DNA from: Prionace glauca
Taxonomy: Eukaryota > Chordata > Chondrichthyes > Carcharhiniformes > Carcharhinidae
Length of the DNA stretch: 64,000 nucleotides
Assembly: GCA_037974335.1 (NCBI GenBank)
Contig: CM075760.1
Span: 67,199,477 to 67,263,476 of the forward strand
Direction of reading: 5' to 3'
Below the pieces are notes generated by a model. It was not told the origin of the DNA. It did no database searches and saw only the letters and a list, made by a program, of their open reading frames with translations. Shown here one piece after another: positions 10,401-22,400 of the stretch (positions are counted from its first letter, which is position 1; each line of letters begins with the position of its first letter). The position numbers were made by a program, and so were the translations under genes.

Positions 10401-13400
10401 TGTCTCTCTCTCTGTATCAGTGTGTCTCTCTCACTTTATTTCTGTATCTGTATCTCTCTGGCTCCCTCTCTCTCTGTATCTGTGTGTGTGTCTCTCTCTC
10501 TGTATCTGTGTCTCTCTCTCTCTCTCTCTGTATCTGTGTGTGTCTCTCTCTCTCTGTATCTGTGTGTGTCTCTCTCTCTGTATCTGTCTCTCTCTCTCTG
10601 TATCTGTGTCTCTCTCTCTCTGTATCTGTGTGTGTCTCTCTCTCTGTATCTGTCTCTCTCTCTCTGTATCTGTGTGTCTCACTCTCTCTCTGTATCTGTG
10701 TGTGTCTCTCTCTCTGTATCTGTATCTCTCTCTCTGTATCTGTGTGTGTGTCTCTCACTGTAACTGTGTTTCTCTCTCTCTCTCTATCTGTATCTCTCTC
10801 TCTCTGTATCTGTGTGTGTTTCTCTCTCTGTATCTCTCTCTCTCTCTCTCTGTGTATCTGTCTCTCTCTCTCTCTCTCTCTCTGTATCTGTGTGTGTCCC
10901 TCTCTGTATCTGTGTGCCTCTCTCTCTCTCTGTATCTGTATCTCTCTCTCTCTCTCTGTATATGTGTGTGTGTGTCTCTCTGTATCTGTATCTCTCTCTC
11001 TCTCTGTATCTGTGTGCCTCTCTCTCTCTCTGTATCTGTATCTCTCTCTCTCTCTGTATCTGTGTGTGTCTCTCTGTATCTGTCTCTCTCTCTCTGTATC
11101 TGTCTCTCTCTCTCTCTCTCTCTCTGTGTATCTGTGTGTGTCTCTTTCTCTGTATCTGTATCTCTCTCTCTCTGTATCTGTGTGTGTTTCTCTCTCTGTA
11201 CCTGTATCTCTCTCTCTCTCTGGATCTGTGTGTGTGTGTCTCTCTGTATCTGTATCTCTCTCTCTCTCTGTATCTGTGTGTGTCTCTCTCTCTCTGTATC
11301 TGTATCTCTCTTGCTCTCTCTCTCTCTCTGTATCTCTGTGTGTGTCTCTCTCTCTCTGTATCTGTGTGTCTCTCTCTCTGTATCAGTGTGTCTCTCTCAC
11401 TTTATTTCTGTATCTGTATCTCTCTGGCTCCCTCTCTCTCTGTATCTGTGTGTGTGTCTCTCTCTCTGTATCTGTGTCTCTCTCTCTCTCTCTCTGTATC
11501 TGTGTGTGTCTCTCTCTCTCTGTATCTGTGTGTGTCTCTCTCTCTGTATCTGTCTCTCTCTCTCTCTGTATCTGTGTCTCTCTCTCTCTCTCTGTATCTG
11601 AGTCTCTCTCTCTGTATCTGTGTGTCTGTTTCTCTATCTGTGTGTGTCTCTCTCTCTGTATCTGTGTTTCTCTCTCTCTCTCTCTGTATCTGTGTGTCTC
11701 TCTCTCTCTGTATCTGTGTGTGTCTCTCACTCTCTGTATCTGTGTCTCTCTCTCTCTCTCTGTATCTGTGTGTGTCTCTCTCTCTCTGTATCTGTGTGTG
11801 TCTCTCTCTCTGTATCTGTGTGTCTCTCTCTCTCTGTATCTGTGTGTGTCTCTCTCTCTCTCTCTGTATCGGTGTCTCTCTCTCTCTGTATCTGTGTGTG
11901 TCTCTCTCTCTGTATCTGTCTCTCTCTCTCTCTGTATCTGTGTGTCTCACTCTCTCTCTGTATCTGTGTGTGTCTCTCTCTCCGTATCTGTGTGTGTTTC
12001 TCTCTCTGTATCTGTATCTCTCTCTCTCTGTATCCGTGTGTGTGTCGCTCTCTGTATCTGTGTTTCTCTCTCTCTCTGTATCTGTGTATCTCTCTCTCTC
12101 TGTATCTGTGTCTTTCTCTCTATCTGTATCTCACTGTCTCTGTATTTGTGTGTGTGTCTCTCTCTCCGTATCTGTGTGTCTCTCTCTGTATCTGTATCTG
12201 TATCTCTCTCTATCTCTGTATCTGTGTGTGTGTGTCTCTCTGTATCTGTATCTCTCTCTCTCTCTATATCTGTGTGTGCCTCTCTCTCTCTATATCTGTA
12301 TCTCTCTCTCTGTCTGTATCTGTGAGTGCCTCTCTCTCTCTCTGTTTCTGTATCTCTCTCTCTCTCTCTGTATCTGTGTGTGTCTCTCTCTGAATCTTTA
12401 TCTCTCTCTCTCTGTGATTCTGTGTCTCTCTCTGTCTCTGTATCTGTGTGTCTCTCTCTCTCTCTCTGTATCTGTCTCTCTCTCTGTTTCTCTCTCTCTG
12501 TACCTGTGTCACTCTCTCTCTCTCTCTCTGTATCTGTGTCCCTGTTTCTCTTGTATCTGTGTGTGTCTCTCTCTTTCTGTAACTGTGTGTCTCTCTCTCT
12601 CTGTATCTGTGTGTTTTTTCTCTCTCTCTTTCTGTATCTGTATCTCTCTTGCTCTCTCTCTCTCTGTATCTCTGTGTGTGTCTCTCTCTCTCTCTGTATC
12701 TGTGTGTGTCTCTCTCGGTGTATCTGTGTGTCTTTCTCTCTCTGTGTATCTGTGTGTGTCTCTCTCTCTGTATCAGTGTGTCTCTCTCACTTTCTTTCTG
12801 TATCTGTATCTCTCTGGCTCTCTCTCTCTCTGTATCTGTGTGTGTGTCTCTCTCTTTGTATCTGTGTCTCTCTCTCTCTCTCTGTATCTGTGTCTCTCTC
12901 TCTATCTGTATCTCACTCTCTCTCTGTATCTATGTGTGTGTCTCTCTCTCTGTATCTGTGTGTGTCTCTCTTTCTGTATCTGTATCTCTCTCTCTGTATC
13001 TGTGTGTGTGTCTCTCTCGGTATCTGTATCTCTCTCTATCTCTGTATCTGTGTGTGTGTGTCTCTCTGTATCTGTATCTTTATGTGCCTCTCTCTCTCTG
13101 TATCTGTGTATGTCTCTCTCTCTCTGTATCTGTGTGTGTGTCTCTCTCTGTATCTGTCTCTCTCTCTCTCTGTATCTGTGTCTCTCTCTCTCTCTCTCTG
13201 TATCTGTGTGTCTCTCTCTCTGTATCTGTGTGTCTCTCTGTATCTGTGTGTGTCTCTCTCTCTGTATCTGTGTTTCTCTCTCTCTCTCTCTGTATCTGTG
13301 TCTCTAGCTCTCTGTATCTCTGTGTGTCTCTCTCTCTCTGTATCTGTGTCTCTCTCTCTCTCTGTGTATCTGTGTGTGTCTCTCTCTGTATCTGTGAGTG

Positions 13401-16400
13401 TCTCTCTCTCTGTATCTGTGTGTGTCTCTCTCTCTGTATCTGTCTCTCTCTCTCTCTCTGTATCTGTGTCTCTCCCTCTCTGTATCTGTGTGTGTCTCTC
13501 TCTCTGTATCTGTCTCTCTCTCTCTCTGTATCTGTGTGTCTCACTCTCTCTCTGTATCTGTGTGTGTCTCTCTCTCTGTATCTGTGTATGTCTCTCTCTC
13601 TCTGTATCTGTGTGTATGTCTCTCTCTGTATCTGTCTGTCTCTCTCTCTCTGTATCTGTGTGTGTCTCTCTCTCTCTGTATCTGTGTGTCTCTCACTCTG
13701 TATATGTGTGTCTGTTTCTCTGTATCTGTGTGTGTCTCTCTCTCTGGATCTGTGTTTCTCTCTCTCTCTCTGTATCTGTGTGTTTTCTCTCTCTCTCTTT
13801 CTGTATCTGTATCTCTCTTGCTCTCTCTCTCTCTGTATCTCTGTGTGTCTCTCTCTCTGTATCTGTGTGTCTCTCTCTCTCCGTATCTGTGTGTGTCTCT
13901 CTCTGTTTATCTGTGTGTGTCTTTCTCTCTCTGTATCTGTGTGTCTCTGTCTCTCTGTATATCTGTGTGTGTCTCTCTCTCTGTATCAGTTTGTCTCTCT
14001 CACTTTCTTTCTGTATCTGTATCTCTCTGGCTCTCTCTCTCTCTGTATCTGTGTGTGTGTCTCTCTCTCTGTATCTGTGTCCCTCTCTCTCTCTCTGTAA
14101 CTGTGTGTGTCTCTCTCTCTCTGTATCTGTGTGTGTCTCTCTCTCTGTATCTGTCTCTCTCTCTCTATGTATCTGTGTGTCTCACTCTCTCTCTGTATCT
14201 GTGTGTGTCTCTCTCTCTGTATCTGTGTGTGTCTCTCTCTCTGTATCTGTATATCTCTGTCTCTGTATCTTTATGTGCCTCTCTCTCTCTGTATCTGTGT
14301 ATGTCTCTCTCTCTCTGTATCTGTGTGTGTGTCTCTCTCTCTATCTGTCTCTCTCTCTCTCTGTATCTGTGTCTCTCTCTCTCTCTCTCTGTATCTGTGT
14401 GTCTCTCTCTCTGTATCTGTGTGTCTCTCTCTCTCTGTCTGTGTGTGTCTCTCTCTCTGTATCTGTGTTTCTCTCTCTCTCTCTCTGTATCTGTGTCTCT
14501 CTCTCTCTGTATCTCTGTGTGTCTCCCTCTCTGTATCTGTGTCTCTCTCTCTCTCTGTGTGTATCTGTGTGTGTCTCTCTCTGTATCTGTGTGTGTCTCT
14601 CTCTGTATCTGTGTGTCTCTCTCTCTCTGTATCTGTCTCTCTCTCTCTCTCTGTATCTGTGTCTCTCTCTCTCTGTATCTGTGTGTGTCTCTCTCTCTGT
14701 ATCTGTCTCTCTCTCTCTCTGTATCTGTGTGTCTAACTCTCTCTCTGTATCTGTGTGTGTCTCTCTCTCTGTATCTGTGTATGTCTCTCTCTCTCTGTAT
14801 CTGTGTGTATGTCTCTCTCTGTATCTGTCTCTCTCTCTCTCTCTGTATCTGTGTGTCTCTCTCTCTCTCTCTGTATCTGTGTGTCTCTCACTCTGTATCT
14901 GTGTGTCTGTTTCTCTGTATCTGTGTGTGTCTCTCTCTCTGTATCTGTGTTTCTCTCTCTCTCTCTGTATCTGTCTCTCTCTCTCTCTCTGTATCTGTGT
15001 GTTTTCTCTCTCTCTCTTTCTGTATCTGTATCTCTCTTGCTCTCTCTCTCTCTGTATCTCTGTGTGTCTCTCTCTCTCTGTATCTGTATGTCTCTCTCTC
15101 TCTCTGTATCTGTGTGTGTCTCTCTCTGTTTATCTGTGTGTGTCTCTCTCTCACTGTATCTGTGTGTGTCTCTCTCTCTCTGTATCTGTGTGTCTCTCTC
15201 TCTCTGTATCTGTCTCTCTCTCTCTCTCTCTCTGTATCTGTGTGTCTCTCTCTCTGTATCTGTGTTTCTCTCTCTCTCTCTGTATCTGTCTCTCTCTCTC
15301 TCTGTATCTGTGTGTCTCACTCTCTCTCTGTATCTGTGTGTGTCTCGCTCTCTGTATCTGTGTGTGTCTCTCTCTCTGTATCTGTCTCTCTCTCTCTGTA
15401 TCTGTGTCTCTCTCTCTCTGTATCTGTGTGTGTCTCTCTCTCTGTATCTGTCTCTCTCTCTCTCTGTATCTGTGTGTCTCACTCTCTCTCTGTATCTGTG
15501 TGTGTCTCTCTCCCTGTATCTGTATCTCTCTCTCTGTATCTGTGTGTGTGTCTCTCACTGTAACTGTGTTTCTCTCTCTCTCTCTATCTGTATCTCTCTC
15601 TCTCTGTATCTGTGTGTGTTTCTCTCTCTGTATCTCTCTCTCTCTCTCTCTGTGTATCTGTCTCTCTCTCTCTCTCTCTCTCTCTGTATCTGTGTGTGTC
15701 TCTCTCTGTATCTGTATCTCTCTCTCTCTCTGTATCTGTGTGCCTCTCTCTCTCTCTGTATCTGTATCTCTCTCTCTCTCTCTGTATATGTGTGTGTGTC
15801 TCTCTGTATCTGTATCTCTCTCTCTCTCTGTATCTGTGTGCCTCTCTCTCTCTCTGTATCTGTATCTCTCTCTCTCTCTGTATCTGTGTGTGTCTCTCTG
15901 TATCTGTCTCTCTCTCTCTGTATCTGTCTCTCTCTCTCTCTCTCTCTCTGTGTATCTGTGTGTGTCTCTTTCTCTGTATCTGTATCTCTCTCTCTCTGTA
16001 TCTGTGTGTGTTTCTCTCTCTGTACCTGTATCTCTCTCTCTCTCTGGATCTGTGTGTGTGTGTCTCTCTGTATCTGTATCTCTCTCTCTCTCTGTATCTG
16101 TGTGTGTCTCTCTCTCTCTGTATCTGTATCTCTCTTGCTCTCTCTCTCTCTCTGTATCTGTGTGTGTGTCTCTCTCTCTCTGTATCTGTGTGTCTCTCTC
16201 TCTGTATCAGTGTGTCTCTCTCACTTTATTTCTGTATCTGTATCTCTCTGGCTCCCTCTCTCTCTGTATCTGTGTGTGTGTCTCTCTCTCTGTATCTGTG
16301 TCTCTCTCTCTCTCTCTCTGTATCTGTGTGTGTCTCTCTCTCTCTGTATCTGTGTGTGTCTCTCTCTCTGTATCTGTCTCTCTCTCTCTCTGTATCTGTG

Positions 16401-19400
16401 TCTCTCTCTCTCTCTCTGTATCTGAGTCTCTCTCTCTGTATCTGTGTGTCTGTTTCTCTATCTGTGTGTGTCTCTCTCTCTGTATCTGTGTTTCTCTCTC
16501 TCTCTCTCTGTATCTGTGTGTCTCTCTCTCTCTGTATCTGTGTGTGTCTCTCACTCTCTGTATCTGTGTCTCTCTCTCTCTCTCTGTATCTGTGTGTGTC
16601 TCTCTCTCTCTGTATCTGTGTGTGTCTCTCTCTCTGTATCTGTGTGTCTCTCTCTCTCTGTATCTGTCTCTCTCTCTCTCTCTGTATCTGTGTCTCTCTC
16701 TCTCTGTATCTGTGTGTGTCTCTCTCTCTGTATCTGTCTCTCTCTCTCTCTGTATCTGTGTGTCTCACTCTCTCTCTGTATCTGTGTGTGTCTCTCTCTC
16801 CGTATCTGTGTGTGTTTCTCTCTCTGTATCTGTATCTCTCTCTCTCTGTATCCGTGTGTGTGTCGCTCTCTGTATCTGTGTTTCTCTCTCTCTCTGTATC
16901 TGTGTATCTCTCTCTCTCTGTATCTGTGTCTTTCTCTCTATCTGTATCTCACTCTCTCTGTATTTGTGTGTGTGTCTCTCTCTCCGTATCTGTGTGTCTC
17001 TCTCTGTATCTGTATCTGTATCTCTCTCTATCTCTGTATCTGTGTGTGTGTGTCTCTCTGTATCTGTATCTCTCTCTCTCTCTATATCTGTGTGTGCCTC
17101 TCTCTCTCTATATCTGTATCTCTCTCTCTGTCTGTATCTGTGAGTGCCTCTCTCTCTCTCTGTTTCTGTATCTCTCTCTCTCTCTCTGTATCTGTGTGTG
17201 TCTCTCTCTGTATCTTTATCTCTCTCTCTCTGTGATTCTGTGTCTCTCTCTGTCTCTGTATCTGTGTGTCTCTCTCTCTCTCTCTGTATCTGTCTCTCTC
17301 TCTGTTTCTCTCTCTCTGTACCTGTGTCACTCTCTCTCTCTCTCTCTGTATCTGTGTCACTCTCTCTCTGTATCTACGTGTCCCTGTTTCTCTTGTATCT
17401 GTGTGTGTCTCTCTCTTTCTGTAACTGTGTGTCTCTCTCTCTCTGTATCTGTGTGTTTTTTCTCTCTCTCTTTCTGTATCTGTATCTCTCTTGCTCTCTC
17501 TCTCTCTGTATCTCTGTGTGTGTCTCTCTCTCTCTCTGTATCTGTGTGTGTCTCTCTCGGTATATCTGTGTGTCTTTCTCTCTCTGTGTATCTGTGTGTG
17601 TCTCTCTCTCTGTATCAGTGTGTCTCTCTCACTTTCTTTCTGTATCTGTATCTCTCTGGCTCTCTCTCTCTCTGTATCTGTGTGTGTGTCTCTCTCTTTG
17701 TATCTGTGTCTCTCTCTCTCTCTCTGTATCTGTGTCTCTCTCTCTATCTGTATCTCACTCTCTCTCTGTATCTATGTGTGTGTCTCTCTCTCTGTATCTG
17801 TGTGTGTCTCTCTTTCTGTATCTGTATCTCTCTCTCTGTATCTGTGTGTGTGTCTCTCTCGGTATCTGTATCTCTCTCTATCTCTGTATCTGTGTGTGTG
17901 TGTCTCTCTGTATCTGTATCTTTATGTGCCTCTCTCTCTCTGTATCTGTGTATGTCTCTCTCTCTCTGTATCTGTGTGTGTGTCTCTCTCTGTATCTGTC
18001 TCTCTCTCTCTCTGTATCTGTGTCTCTCTCTCTCTCTCTCTGTATCTGTGTGTCTCTCTCTCTGTATCTGTGTGTCTCTCTGTATCTGTGTGTGTCTCTC
18101 TCTCTGTATCTGTGTTTCTCTCTCTCTCTCTCTGTATCTGTGTCTCTAGCTCTCTGTATCTCTGTGTGTCTCTCTCTCTCTGCATCTGTGTCTCTCTCTC
18201 TCTCTCTGTGTATCTGTGTGTGTCTCTCTCTGTATCTGTGAGTGTCTCTCTCTCTGTATCTGTGTGTGTCTCTCTCTCTGTATCTGTCTCTCTCTCTCTC
18301 TCTGTATCTGTGTCTCTCCCTCTCTGTATCTGTGTGTGTCTCTCTCTCTGTATCTGTCTCTCTCTCTCTCTGTATCTGTGTGTCTCACTCTCTCTCTGTA
18401 TCTGTGTGTGTCTCTCTCTCTGTATCTGTGTATGTCTCTCTCTCTCTGTATCTGTGTGTATGTCTCTCTCTGTATCTGTCTGTCTCTCTCTCTCTGTATC
18501 TGTGTGTGTCTCTCTCTCTCTGTATCTGTGTGTCTCTCACTCTGTATATGTGTGTCTGTTTCTCTGTATCTGTGTGTGTCTCTCTCTCTGGATCTGTGTT
18601 TCTCTCTCTCTCTCTGTATCTGTGTGTTTTCTCTCTCTCTCTTTCTGTATCTGTATCTCTCTTGCTCTCTCTCTCTCTGTATCTCTGTGTGTCTCTCTCT
18701 CTGTATCTGTGTGTCTCTCTCTCTCTGTATCTGTGTGTGTCTCTCTCTGTTTATCTGTGTGTGTCTTTCTCTCTCTGTATCTGTGTGTCTCTGTCTCTCT
18801 GTATATCTGTGTGTGTCTCTCTCTCTGTATCAGTTTGTCTCTCTCACTTTCTTTCTGTATCTGTATCTCTCTGGCTCTCTCTCTCTCTGTATCTGTGTGT
18901 GTGTCTCTCTCTCTGTATCTGTGTCCCTCTCTCTCTCTCTGTAACTGTGTGTGTCTCTCTCTCTCTGTATCTGTGTGTGTCTCTCTCTCTGTATCTGTCT
19001 CTCTCTCTCTATGTATCTGTGTGTCTCACTCTTTCTCTGTATCTGTGTGTGTCTCTCTCTCTGTATCTGTGTGTGTCTCTCTCTCTGTATCTGTATATCT
19101 CTGTCTCTGTATCTTTATGTGCCTCTCTCTCTCTGTATCTGTGTATGTCTCTCTCTCTCTGTATCTGTGTGTGTGTCTCTCTCTCTATCTGTCTCTCTCT
19201 CTCTCTGTATCTGTGTCTCTCTCTCTCTCTCTCTGTATCTGTGTGTCTCTCTCTCTGTATCTGTGTGTCTCTCTCTCTCTGTCTGTGTGTGTCTCTCTCT
19301 CTGTATCTGTGTTTCTCTCTCTCTCTCTCTGTATCTGTGTCTCTCTCTCTCTGTATCTCTGTGTGTCTCCCTCTCTGTATTTGTGTGTCTCTCTCTCTCT

Positions 19401-22400
19401 CTGTGTATCTGTGTGTGACTCTCTCTGTATCTGTGTGTGTCTCTCTCTGTATCTGTGTGTCTCTCTCTCTCTGTATCTGTCTCTCTCTCTCTCTCTGTAT
19501 CTGTGTCTCTCTCTCTCTGTATCTGTGTGTGTCTCTCTCTCTGTATCTGTCTCTCTCTCTCTCTGTATCTGTGTGTCTAACTCTCTCTCTGTATCTGTGT
19601 GTGTCTCTCTCTCTGTATCTGTGTATGTCTCTCTCTCTCTGTATCTGTGTGTATGTCTCTCTCTGTATCTGTCTCTCTCTCTCTCTCTGTATCTGTGTGT
19701 CTCTCTCTCTCTCTCTGTATCTGTGTGTCTCTCACTCTGTATCTGTGTGTCTGTTTCTCTGTATCTGTGTGTGTCTCTCTCTCTGTATCTGTGTTTCTCT
19801 CTCTCTCTCTGTATCTGTCTCTCTCTCTCTCTGTATCTGTGTGTTTTCTCTCTCTCTCTTTCTGTATCTGTATCTCTCTTGCTCTCTCTCTCTCTGTATC
19901 TCTGTGTGTCTCTCTCTCTGTATCTGTGTATGTCTCTCTCTCTCTGTATCAGTGTGTGTCTCTCTCTCTGTATCTGTCTCTCTCTCTCTCTCTCTGTGTA
20001 TCTGTGTGTCTCTCTCTCTGTACCTGTGTGTCTGTTTCTCTGTATCTGTGTGTGTCTCTCTGTCTGTATCTGTGTTTCTCTCTCTCTCTCTGTATCTGTC
20101 TCTCTCTCTCTGTGTATCCGTGTGTGTCTCTCTCTCTCTGTATCTGTGTGTTTTCTCTCTCTCTCTTTCTGTATCTGTATCTCTCTTGCTCTCTCTCTCT
20201 CTCTGTATCTCTGTGTGTGTCTCTCTCTCTGTATCTGTGTGTCTCTCTCTTTCTGTATCTGTGTGTGTCTCTCTCTGTGTATCTGTGTGTGTCTTTCTCT
20301 CTCTGTATCTGTGTGTCTCTGTGTATCTGTGAGTGTCTCTCTCTCTGTATCAGTGTGTCTCTCTCACTTTCTTTCTGTATCTGTATCTCTCTGGCTCTCT
20401 CTCTCTCTGTATCTGTGTGTGTGTGTCTCTCTCTGTGTTTGCGTCTCTCTCTCTCTGTACCTGTGTGTGTCTCTCTCTCTCTTTATCTGTGTATGTCTCT
20501 CTCTCTCTGTATCTGTGTGTGTCTCTCTCTCTCTGTATCTCTCTCTCTCTCTCTCTCTGTATCTGTCTCTCTCTCTCTCTGTATCTGTGTGTCTCTCTCT
20601 CTGTATCTGTGTGTCTGTTTCTCTGTATCTGTGTGTGTCTCTCTCTCTGTATCTGTGTTTCTCTCTCTCTCTCTGTATCTGTGTCTCTCTCTCTCTCTGT
20701 ATCTGTCCCTCTCTCTCTCTCTCTGTATCTGTGTGTGTCTCTCTCTCTCTGTATCTGTGTGTGTGTCTCTCTCTCTGTATCTGTGTGTGTCTCTCTCTCT
20801 GTATCTGTATCTCTCTCTCTCTGTATCTGTCTCTCTCTCTCTGTATCTGTGTGTCTCTCTCTCTGTATCTGTGTGTCTGTTTCTCTGTATCTGTGTGTGT
20901 CTCTCTCTCTGTATCTGTGTTTCTCTCTCTCTCTCTATCTGTCTCTCTCTCTCTCTGTATCTGTGTGTTTTCTCTCTCTCTCTTTCTGTATCTGTATCTC
21001 TCTTGCTCTCTCTCTCTCTCTGTATCTCTGTGTGTCTCTCTCTCTGTATCTGTGTATGTCTCTCTCTCTCTGTATCTGTGTGTGTCTCTCTCTCTGTATC
21101 TGTCTCTCTCTCTTTCTCTCTGTGTATCTGTGTGTCTCTCTCTCTGTACCGGTGAGTCTGTTTCTCTGTATCTGTGTGTGTCTCTCTGTCTGTATCTGTG
21201 TTTCTCTCTCTCTCTCTGTATCTGTCTCTCTCTCTCTGTGTATCCGTGTGTGTCTCTCTCTCTCTGTATCTGTGTGTTTTCTCTCTCTCTCTTTCTGTAT
21301 CTGTATCTCTCTTGCTCTCTCTCTCTCTCTGTATCTCTGTGTGTGTCTCTCTCTCTGTATCTGTGTGTCTCTCTCTTTCTGTATCTGTGTGTGTCTCTCT
21401 CTGTGTATCTGTGTGTGTCTTTCTCTCTCTGTATCTGTGTGTCTCTGTGTATCTGTGTGTGTCTCTCTCTCTGTATCAGTGTGTCTCTCTCACTTTCTTT
21501 CTGTATCTGTATCTCTCTGGCTCTCTCTCTCTCTGTATCTGTGTGTGTGTGTCTCTCTCTGTGTCTGTGTCTCTCTCTCTCTGTATCTGTGTGTGTCTCT
21601 CTCTCTCTTTATCTGTGTATGTCTCTCTCTCTCTGTATCTGTGTGTGTCTCTCACTCTGTATCTCTCTCTCTCTCTCTCTGTATCTGTGTCTCTCTCTCT
21701 CTGTATCTGTGTGTCTCTCTCTCTGTATCTGTGTGTCTGTTTCTCTGTATCTGTGTGTGTCTCTCTCTCTGTATCTGTGTTTCTCTCTCTCTCTCTGTAT
21801 CTGTGTCTCTGTCTCTCTCTGTATCTGTCCCTCTCTCTCTCTCTCTGTATCTGTGTGTGTCTCTCTCTCTCTGTATCTGTGTGTGTCTCTCTCTCTGTAT
21901 CTGTGTGTCTCTCTCTCTCTGTATCTGTCTCTCTCTCTCTGTATCTGTGTGTCTCTCTCTCTGTATCTGTGTGTGTCTCTCTCTGTGTATCTGTCTCTCT
22001 CTCTCTCTGTATCTGTGTGTCTCACTCTCTCTCTGTATCTGTGTGTGTCTCTCTCTCTGTATCTGTGTGTGTCTCTCTCTCTGTATCTGTCTCTCTCTCT
22101 CTCTGTATCTGTCTCTCTCTCTCTCTCTCTGTATCTGTGTGTCTCTCTCTCTGTATCTGTGTGTCTGTTTCTCTGTATCTGTGTGTGTCTCTCTGTCTGT
22201 ATCTGTGTTTCTCTCTCTCTCTCTGTATCTGTCTCTCTCTCTCTCTGTATCTGTGTGTTTTCTCTCTCTCTCTTTCTGTATCTGTATCTCTCTTGCTCTC
22301 TCTCTCTCTCTGTATCTCTGTGTGTCTCTCTCTCTCTGTATCTGTGTGTCTCTCTCTTTCTGTATCTGTGTGTGTCTCTCTCTCCGTATCTGTGTGTGTT

